From JAYEJW01 sp034716535 (GTDB lineage: Bacteria; Pseudomonadota; Gammaproteobacteria; Chromatiales; Chromatiaceae): a DNA stretch of 12,746 nt. Location of the stretch: contig JAYEJW010000233.1 of the NCBI GenBank assembly GCA_034716535.1, positions 1 through 12,746 on the forward strand, given 5' to 3'. The translations under genes and the position numbers were made by a program. This document shows positions 7,402 through 12,746 of this stretch, piece after piece. Position 1 is the stretch's first letter. Each line of letters begins with the position of its first letter. The notes beneath the pieces are model-generated. The model was not told the DNA's origin, searched no databases, and was given only the letters and a program-made list of their open reading frames with translations.

Positions 7402-7635
7402 GACATCGGCTCCGACGCGGGAAGTGTTCTTGACAAGGTTAGTCAGCTATTACTGGGGCCAGTTCCTTCCAAGCGGGCTCGAGAAAGAGCTTCTACTTAT
7501 CGTCGGGACCACCGTTGGAGGTGGAACGCTATCCTATGTCTGCCGATTTGCGCCGGCTTATCGGAGGGAACGCCCCCCAACCGGTGTGGTCCCACTCGTC
7601 GAGGGGTACTGGCATGATCCTTCGACGGAGCCGCC
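7402..7635. promoter_or_regulatory. Divergent intergenic region between rhodanese/MBL and Rieske genes
   Basis: This 234-nt region must serve both divergent genes and is a natural place for shared control. A perfect TTGACA (7430-7435, plus) is present, but the nearest -10-like TATTAC is only 12 nt away, too close for a sigma-70 promoter. No convincing small gene or strong palindrome was seen. Confidence 0.3.
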
Positions 7636-9432
7636 GTGAACGATGCGAAACCTGATTTCGTCCTCGCTTGCACACTGAAGCAGCTTCAAGCCAAAGGTAG
7701 CCTCCTGGTCCGGAGTCGCCATCGCCCTGTTCTCGTCGTCTTTGACCGTGGCCGGGTCTTTGCCCTCGACAACCGCTGCCCGCACATGGGCTTTCCCCTG
7801 GACCGTGGCAGCATTGAGGACGGAATCCTGACCTGCCACTGGCACCACGCCCGCTTCGACCTCACCAGCGGCTGCACCTTCGACCTCTGGGCCGACGATG
7901 TGCCCACCTGTCCGGTCGAGCTGCGCGGCGAGGAGGTTTGGCTGAGGGCCGATTTCGGTCATCCCGATCCCATCGGCCATTGGCGCCAGCGGCTCGAAGA
8001 GGGCATGGCCCATGACCTGGGTCTCGTCATTGCCAAGGCGATTCGCCAACTACTCGTCGCCAGTGTGACCCCAACCGAGATCCTCCGCCAAGCGGCCCTG
8101 TTCGGTACCCGCCACCGCGATGGCTGGGGAACCGGGATGACAATCCTCACGGCACTCGGCTGGCTCCTTCCCCTGCTATCGCAAGAGGATGCCTATCTGG
8201 CCCTGTTTCAGGGCGCACGCCACGTGGCCGTCGACTGCGACGGTGCATCGCCGCACCGCGACCCCGGACGGCTGTCCAGTAGGCCGGACTTCGCCACCCT
8301 GAAGCGCTGGCTGCGCCAGTGGAGCTCGGTACGCCACCGCGCCGCGGCCGAGCGCACGGTCCACACCGCGATTGCGGCTGACGCGACGCCGGCGGCGCTT
8401 GCCGAGCTGCTGTTCGCGGCCGAGACCGACCGGATCTTCGCCGACGGCGGTCACTCCCTGGACTTCATCAACAAGGCCTTCGAGTGCCTGGACCTGATCG
8501 GCTGGGAGCACGCGGCGTCCGTCCTACCGACCGTCGTCGGGCAGATGGTATCGGCCCGTGGGGCCGAGGAATCCCCGCAATGGCGCCGGCCCATCGACCT
8601 CGCCGCTCTGCTGGAGAGGACCTTTGCTGAGCTGCCGGCGCCCGCCGCCCAGGGGTGCGGCCCGCCATCCTGGCATGGCCACCTGGAATTGTCGCAGGAG
8701 CTGCTCGATGGGCACCCGGCAGCGGTGGTGGAGGCGTTGAAGGAAGCCATCCGCACAGGCGCGCGACCGGTCGACCTCGGCCGAACGCTCGCCTACACAG
8801 CGGCTCTGCGGCTCGCCCGTTTCGGCCTGTCGAATGAGCATTCCGATTGGGAGAGCGCGCACCACGTCTTTACCTATTGCAACGCCGTGCACCAGGCGCT
8901 CGAACGTATCGATGGTCAGGACCTCGACCGATTTGAATCCCCCGAGGCCCTGCGTGGCGTCATTCACGGCGCCATGGCGGTCTATCTCACCCGCTACCTC
9001 AACATCCCCCCGGCGCCGATTCCCGGCGATGACGGCGAGGGCCTGGAGGGGCTTCCATCCGACCCCGAAGTCCTGCAGAGAAAGCTGCTGGACGCCTTCG
9101 ACTGCCAGCGTCAGGTGGAGACGGCGGCGCGGCTCGTGGCCCGCTACCTCCTCCTCGACCATCCACCCGGGCCGCTTATCGCGACTCTGGCTCACGCGGT
9201 GCTGCGCGAGGATGCGGGCTTTCATGCCTACCAGATGCTCGAGGCCGGCGTGCGCCAGTTTCACGAATGGGGCGGGGGCGATGCCGGAAGACACACCTTG
9301 GTCGCGATAGCCCGGTACCTGGCGGCTCACTCACCGACCGAGCGCGCCAGTTACCAGACCGCCGTCATCGCCCGCCGGCTTCTGAGCGGCCGAGCGCTCC
9401 ATGAAGAGCCAAAGGGGGAGCGGAAGCCGTGA
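7636..9432 (+). CDS. Rieske [2Fe-2S] protein with a long uncharacterised helical domain
   Basis: A 598-residue protein. The first 105 residues are a Rieske ferredoxin-type domain with both cluster motifs: C48-P-H50-MG and C67-HW-H70. It lacks a transmembrane anchor and signal peptide, so it is likely cytoplasmic. The remaining 490 residues are predicted mainly helical. They do not resemble the catalytic domain of ring-hydroxylating oxygenases, and I see no 2-His-1-carboxylate pattern I would defend. His-rich stretches occur (GGHSLDFINKAFECLD, AHHVFTYCNAVHQALE, FHAYQMLEAGVRQFHEW), which could bind metal or cofactor. The start is GTG 7636, chosen because GGAG lies 5 nt upstream. The amidohydrolase gene follows after 61 nt and is probably in the same operon. 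I recognise only the Rieske domain; the function of the whole is unknown. Confidence 0.85.
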   Translation: MNDAKPDFVLACTLKQLQAKGSLLVRSRHRPVLVVFDRGRVFALDNRCPHMGFPLDRGSIEDGILTCHWHHARFDLTSGCTFDLWADDVPTCPVELRGEEVWLRADFGHPDPIGHWRQRLEEGMAHDLGLVIAKAIRQLLVASVTPTEILRQAALFGTRHRDGWGTGMTILTALGWLLPLLSQEDAYLALFQGARHVAVDCDGASPHRDPGRLSSRPDFATLKRWLRQWSSVRHRAAAERTVHTAIAADATPAALAELLFAAETDRIFADGGHSLDFINKAFECLDLIGWEHAASVLPTVVGQMVSARGAEESPQWRRPIDLAALLERTFAELPAPAAQGCGPPSWHGHLELSQELLDGHPAAVVEALKEAIRTGARPVDLGRTLAYTAALRLARFGLSNEHSDWESAHHVFTYCNAVHQALERIDGQDLDRFESPEALRGVIHGAMAVYLTRYLNIPPAPIPGDDGEGLEGLPSDPEVLQRKLLDAFDCQRQVETAARLVARYLLLDHPPGPLIATLAHAVLREDAGFHAYQMLEAGVRQFHEWGGGDAGRHTLVAIARYLAAHSPTERASYQTAVIARRLLSGRALHEEPKGERKP

Positions 9433-9493
9433 GGTATCGATGGGTCGGGCTTCTCCGGGTCCAACCACTTTTAGGTTACGGGGGCTGACTCGC

Positions 9494-10963
9494 ATGCGAA
9501 TTCGACGCCATGAGCTGGACCCGGAAGGCCGGCGCCTCCCCGTCAAGCTCGACCGCACCTCCAACGGGGAATTCTGGCCGGTTCCTTTTCCGGCGCAGGC
9601 AGCGGCCGCGAAGCGACTGGCGCACGCCCGCGCGGACGACTTCAGTCGCAGCTTGGGCCTGACCCGTCGCGGCTTTCTCAAAACACTTCCCGGTGCCGCC
9701 GCCACCCTGTTGGCGATGAACGACGCCTTCGCCCGTTTCGACAAGGTGGGAGGCGGCTTCGCCGTGCCGAAGCAGGCCGCTCTGGAGCCGGAGGCCGCCG
9801 AGGAAATCCTGGGAAAGCGGGAATTCATCTTCGACGTGCAGACCCATCACGTCGACCCCCAGGGCAGCTGGCGCCGGCTCACCAACCGCTGGAGTTACAT
9901 TTTGCGGGTAATGCCGCAGGCCTGGTGCGGCGACGGGAACATCGAGTGCTTCTCCACCGAGCACTTCGTGCGCGAGATTTTCCTCGACAGCGACACCGAC
10001 ATGGCCGTGCTCTCGGCCGTGCCCGCCGCACCCGAGGACAATCCCCTCTCCACGGCCGAAGCGGCAGCGACCCGGGCCATCGTGGAGGCATTGGAGGGCG
10101 ATCACAGATTGCTGATCCACTCCCTGGTGCTCCCCAACCTGCCCGGTGCCATCGAGGACATGGCGCGCCAGAAGGAGCAGTACCGGATCGCCGCCTGGAA
10201 GACCTATACCCAGTGGGGACCGGACGGAAAGGGTTACTGGCTGGACGACGAGCGCCACGGCCTCCCGTTCATCGCGCGGGCACGGGCACTGGGGGTCAAG
10301 GTGATCTGCGTGCACAAGGGCCTGCCGCTCTTCGGCTTCGACTATGAGTACTCGACCTGCCGCGATATCGGCGCGGTCGCCCGTCTGTACCCGGACATGA
10401 CCTTCATCGTCTATCACTCCGGGTACGAGCCCTGGCGCACCGAGGGTCCCTACGATCCGGCTCGCGCCGAGGGCGGCGTGGACAGCCTGATCCGCTCGCT
10501 ACAGGACAACGGCATCCCTCCCAACCGCAACGTCTACGCCGAGCTCGGCACCACTTGGCGCCTGCTCATGCGCGACCCCGACGAGGCGGCCCACGTACTC
10601 GGCAAGTTATTCAAGCATGTCGGTGAGGACCGGGTCCTGTGGGGCACCGATTCGATCTGGTACGGGAGCCCTCAGGACCAGATCCAGGCATTTCGCACCT
10701 TCCAGATCTCCGAGCGCTTCCGCGACCGGTACGGCTACCCCGAGATCACCCCGGCGCAACGCGCCAAGGTCTTCGGGCTGAATGCCGCCTCCGGTCCGTA
10801 CCCCGTCGCCATCGAGGAGCTGCGAAGGCGGGCTCGGATGGACCGGGTCGGACGGTTGCAGGAGGCTTATCGGGAAGCGCCGGAGCCCAGCTTCGCCACC
10901 TACGGCCCGCGGACGCGCCGGGAGTTTCTGGCGTTGTACCGCCTCACCGGCGGGCGTCCTTAG
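9494..10963 (+). CDS. Amidohydrolase-2 family protein with internal twin-arginine-like segment
   Basis: A 489-residue protein (from ATG 9494) with a TIM-barrel amidohydrolase-2 domain from about residue 110. Candidate metal or catalytic residues are D114-x-Q116-x-H118-H119, H274 in ICVHKG, H308 in FIVYHSG and D386 in LWGTDSIWYGSP. The family includes decarboxylases and hydrolases of small acids; the substrate is unknown. Residues 56-80 read LTRRGFLKTLPGAAATLLA and then end in NDAFA, like a Tat signal, but are preceded by about 55 residues. ATG 9494 has GGGGG 9 nt upstream and gives MRIRRHELDPEGRRLP, the most family-like N-terminus. ATG 9440, with GAGG upstream, and ATG 9401 are alternatives. 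The TAG stop lies exactly at the left edge of the insertion sequence, so the native C-terminus may have been altered. Confidence 0.85.
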   Translation: MRIRRHELDPEGRRLPVKLDRTSNGEFWPVPFPAQAAAAKRLAHARADDFSRSLGLTRRGFLKTLPGAAATLLAMNDAFARFDKVGGGFAVPKQAALEPEAAEEILGKREFIFDVQTHHVDPQGSWRRLTNRWSYILRVMPQAWCGDGNIECFSTEHFVREIFLDSDTDMAVLSAVPAAPEDNPLSTAEAAATRAIVEALEGDHRLLIHSLVLPNLPGAIEDMARQKEQYRIAAWKTYTQWGPDGKGYWLDDERHGLPFIARARALGVKVICVHKGLPLFGFDYEYSTCRDIGAVARLYPDMTFIVYHSGYEPWRTEGPYDPARAEGGVDSLIRSLQDNGIPPNRNVYAELGTTWRLLMRDPDEAAHVLGKLFKHVGEDRVLWGTDSIWYGSPQDQIQAFRTFQISERFRDRYGYPEITPAQRAKVFGLNAASGPYPVAIEELRRRARMDRVGRLQEAYREAPEPSFATYGPRTRREFLALYRLTGGRP

Positions 10964-10978
10964 CCCCAATAGCTCACC
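10961..10978 (+). repeat. Left terminal inverted repeat of the IS1380-family element
   Basis: TAGCCCCAATAGCTCACC matches the reverse complement of the right end at 16 of 18 positions. Its first three bases are also the stop codon of the amidohydrolase gene. Confidence 0.85.
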
Positions 10979-10984
10979 AGGGGG

Positions 10985-11014
10985 TTGAAAAAAGGCCGCC
11001 TTCTCTGGCATAAG
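10985..11014 (+). promoter_or_regulatory. Predicted transposase promoter
   Basis: TTGAAA (10985-10990, five of six matches to the -35 consensus) and CATAAG (11009-11014, four of six to the -10) are 18 nt apart. Transcription would begin near 11020-11022, after the left arm of the fold-back. The -10 is weak, as is common for transposase promoters. Confidence 0.4.
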
Positions 11015-11059
11015 GGTTGTGCGATCAACTGCTTATGCACCAGCAAGAGGGTGGCCTTT
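10991..11059 (+). promoter_or_regulatory. Long fold-back burying the transposase ribosome binding site
   Basis: The segment folds on itself. AAAGGCC (10991-10997) pairs with GGCCTTT (11053-11059) and, counting two G-U pairs, pairing continues inward to 11004/11046. After a small bulge 11005-11008 pairs with 11040-11043, then CATAAG (11009-11014) with CTTATG (11032-11037), and GTTG (11016-11019) with CAAC (11026-11029). That is about 28 pairs in 69 nt. The only ribosome binding site candidate, AAGAGGG at 11045-11051, lies almost wholly in the paired right arm. Confidence 0.65.
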
Positions 11060-11061
11060 CG

Positions 11062-12483
11062 ATGACAGAGTGTAACGCGGAGCAACTGGAATTTCACGCG
11101 CTGGGCAGGCGTGCGGTGGTGGGCAAATTCGATGGGGGTATGATCAGCTCCGACGGCGGCGCTCTGCTGCTCGCCGAAGTCGAAGCGAGGACGAAAATCC
11201 TCGCGCGCCTGGCCGAGCAGTTTGTCGATCACCGCGATCCGGAGGCCATCGAGCACAGCGTCCGGGACCTGGTGGCGCAACGGGTGTTCGGCCTGGCGTT
11301 GGGCTACGAGGACCTCAACGATCACGACCGCCTGCGCCTGGATTCGCTGTTGGCGGTCTTGGTCGGCAAGAAGGATCCGACAGGCCAGGATCGGTTCTTC
11401 GCGCGCGACAAGGGCAAGCCCCTGGCCAGTTCGAGCACGCTCAACCGCTTGGAACTCACACCGCCCGATGCCAGCGCCAAGGCGCGTTACAAGAAGATTG
11501 TGGCCGATCCCGAGGGCATGGACCGGTTGTTCGTCGACTGCTTCCTGGAGTCCCATCAGAAGCCACCAGCACAGATCTGGCTCGACCTGGATGCCACCGA
11601 CGACCCGATCCACGGCCAACAGGAGGGGCGCTTCTTTCACGGCTACTACGGACGCTACTGCTATTTACCGCTGTACATTTTCAGCGGCGAGCACCTGCTG
11701 TGCGCGCGCCTGCGCAAGGCCGACATCGACGCCTCGGCCGGCAGTGTCGAGGAGCTCGAGCGCATCGTCGGGCAGATCCGCGCGCGATGGCCACACACCC
11801 GGATCATCATTCGTGGCGACTCCGGCTTCTGCCGCGAGGCGATCATGGCCTGGTGCGAAGCCAATGGCGTTGAGTTCGTCCTGGGTCTGGCCAAGAATGC
11901 CCGCTTGCGTCGGTTCAGCCTCGCCGCCCGGGTCGACGCGCATCTGCAGTACCTGCGCAGCGGCGAGCCCAGTCGGGTGTTCTGCGAATTCGACTACCGG
12001 ACCCGCGACAGCTGGACCCGCGCGCGGCGCGTCGTGGCCAAGGCCGAGCATCTGGCCAAGGGCGAGAATCCGCGCTTCGTGGTGACCTCGCTGTCCGCCG
12101 AGCAGGCCGATCCACGCACCCTCTACGAGGATCTGTACTGCGCGCGCGGCGATATGGAAAACCGCATCAAAGAGCAACAGCTGGACCTGTTCGCCGATCG
12201 CACCAGCACCCAGATCATGCGCGCCAACCAGATCCGCTTGTACTTCTCCTCCTTCGCCTATGTGTTGCTCTGTGCCCTGCGCCGCCTCGGCCTGCAAGGG
12301 ACCGAGATGGCACGTGCCCAGTGCGGCAGCATTCGCCTGAAGCTGCTCAAGATCGGCGCCCGCATTCGCGTGAGCGTGCGCCGAATCCGTATCTCCTTCT
12401 CGGAAAGCTATCCTGGCGCGCAGCTATTCGGTCAGGTTCTGTACAACCTCCAATCCCCGCTGGCATGCGCTGGATCGCCCTGA
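11062..12483 (+). CDS. IS1380-family transposase (DDE)
   Basis: A 473-residue DDE transposase counted from ATG 11062 (MTECNAEQLEFHALGRR). The catalytic triad is visible as D177 in LDLDATDDPIHG, D253 in RGDSGFC and E366 in YCARGDMENRIKEQQ. These three blocks and EGRFFHGYYGRYCYLPLY are diagnostic for IS1380 elements. The N-terminal KFDGGMISSDGGALLLAE is also typical. Length fits the family and no frameshift is seen, so the enzyme may be active. An in-frame GTG at 11017 would add 15 residues, but it lies inside the fold-back and downstream codons look more native. The GAGG before the ATG is 11 nt away, slightly long. It moves the element by cut-and-paste using the terminal repeats. Confidence 0.93.
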   Translation: MTECNAEQLEFHALGRRAVVGKFDGGMISSDGGALLLAEVEARTKILARLAEQFVDHRDPEAIEHSVRDLVAQRVFGLALGYEDLNDHDRLRLDSLLAVLVGKKDPTGQDRFFARDKGKPLASSSTLNRLELTPPDASAKARYKKIVADPEGMDRLFVDCFLESHQKPPAQIWLDLDATDDPIHGQQEGRFFHGYYGRYCYLPLYIFSGEHLLCARLRKADIDASAGSVEELERIVGQIRARWPHTRIIIRGDSGFCREAIMAWCEANGVEFVLGLAKNARLRRFSLAARVDAHLQYLRSGEPSRVFCEFDYRTRDSWTRARRVVAKAEHLAKGENPRFVVTSLSAEQADPRTLYEDLYCARGDMENRIKEQQLDLFADRTSTQIMRANQIRLYFSSFAYVLLCALRRLGLQGTEMARAQCGSIRLKLLKIGARIRVSVRRIRISFSESYPGAQLFGQVLYNLQSPLACAGSP

Positions 12484-12650
12484 GCGCGGAATCTGCTGAC
12501 TGAGAGGCCGGCTGCGCCGGCGCCGACGGTATCCACCAGGACGCCGACGGGCCGCCCTGTCCTCCACCACGCAATCGGGTGGTTGAACGGGGAAATGCGG
12601 CGTTTGGGAACTGCACTTCCTCTCGATCCCCATTGATCCGGCTCCCATCG

Positions 12651-12696
12651 CGCCCCGCGGAAGCTCACCAACGCCCCCGCGCGCACTCGCGGGGCG
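12651..12696 (+). terminator. Stem-loop downstream of the transposase inside the IS
   Basis: CGCCCCGCG (12651-12659) and CGCGGGGCG (12688-12696) form a perfect 9-bp GC stem around a 28-nt loop, followed by GAAAAT. It could end the transposase transcript or block entry of outside transcripts, but there is no T tract on the plus strand. Confidence 0.3.
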
Positions 12697-12720
12697 GAAA
12701 ATCCTGAGGATGACGCGAGC

Positions 12721-12738
12721 GGTGAGCGATGGGGGCTA
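12721..12738 (-). repeat. Right terminal inverted repeat of the IS1380-family element
   Basis: GGTGAGCGATGGGGGCTA is the imperfect inverse of the left end (two mismatches). Only 8 nt of flanking DNA remain before the window ends. Confidence 0.85.
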
Positions 12739-12746
12739 GACTTTTT

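Larger units (their letters stand above)
10961..12738 (+). mobile_element. Complete IS1380-family insertion sequence, about 1.78 kb
   Basis: The element carries one transposase and is bounded by imperfect inverted repeats. The left repeat is TAGCCCCAATAGCTCACC (10961-10978); the right repeat, read inward, is TAGCCCCCATCGCTCACC (12738-12721). They match at 16 of 18 positions. Target duplication is not clean: if the ends begin at CCCC, the flanks are TTAG and CTAG, three of four bases. About 250 nt between the transposase stop and the right end contain hairpins at 12507-12521 and 12651-12696 but no gene. The left end has a promoter and a large fold-back. Confidence 0.88.

Noticed and set aside
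6700..7617. 305-codon plus-strand open frame over the rhodanese/MBL gene
   Set aside because: Antisense of a protein with clear rhodanese and MBL motifs.
9476..10417. 313-codon minus-strand open frame over the amidohydrolase
   Set aside because: The plus-strand protein has a coherent amidohydrolase pattern; the minus frame is a codon-bias shadow.
10980..12598. GGTTGAA similarity between the left (about 10984) and right (about 12591) parts of the IS as terminal repeat
   Set aside because: The copies are in direct, not inverted, orientation; the 18-bp match at 10961-10978 and 12721-12738 is far better.

Overview
The window looks like a chromosomal segment of a GC-rich, sulfur-oxidising gammaproteobacterium, either a purple sulfur bacterium or a chemolithotrophic relative. 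The main reason is the gene order aprM-aprB-aprA on the minus strand (positions 1-2374). This is the APS reductase operon of organisms that oxidise sulfite to sulfate through adenosine phosphosulfate, with the AprM membrane protein in place of QmoABC. The organism assignment is inferred from gene content only.

Region by region: (a) 1-2374 holds aprMBA, with aprA cut by the window edge. (b) 2375-3543 is a decaying stretch. It has a 47-residue stub of a cation diffusion facilitator (CDF) transporter and an Fpr-type ferredoxin/flavodoxin-NADP+ reductase broken by a single-base frameshift at about 3171. (c) 3631-4489 has a DUF2189 membrane protein on the minus strand followed by a probable terminator. 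(d) 4645-6130 has a pirin gene and an NAD(P)H-dependent FMN reductase, both on the plus strand. (e) 6175-7401 (minus) encodes a rhodanese/metallo-beta-lactamase fusion resembling persulfide dioxygenases. It is divergent from (f) 7636-10963 (plus), a two-gene unit: a 598-residue Rieske protein with a long uncharacterised helical extension, then an amidohydrolase-2 protein with a twin-arginine-like motif inside its N-terminal region. (g) 10961-12738 is a complete IS1380-family insertion sequence, bounded by 18-bp imperfect inverted repeats and abutting the amidohydrolase stop codon.

The genes of (a) and (e) fit sulfur oxidation: APS reductase handles sulfite, and the rhodanese/MBL protein probably handles sulfane sulfur or glutathione persulfide. 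The Rieske-helical plus amidohydrolase pair is the least understood part of the window and the best candidate for an undescribed redox or hydrolytic system. The IS carries a long fold-back at its left end that can bury the transposase ribosome binding site in read-through RNA, while its own predicted promoter starts transcription after the left arm. No tRNA, rRNA or CRISPR array was seen.
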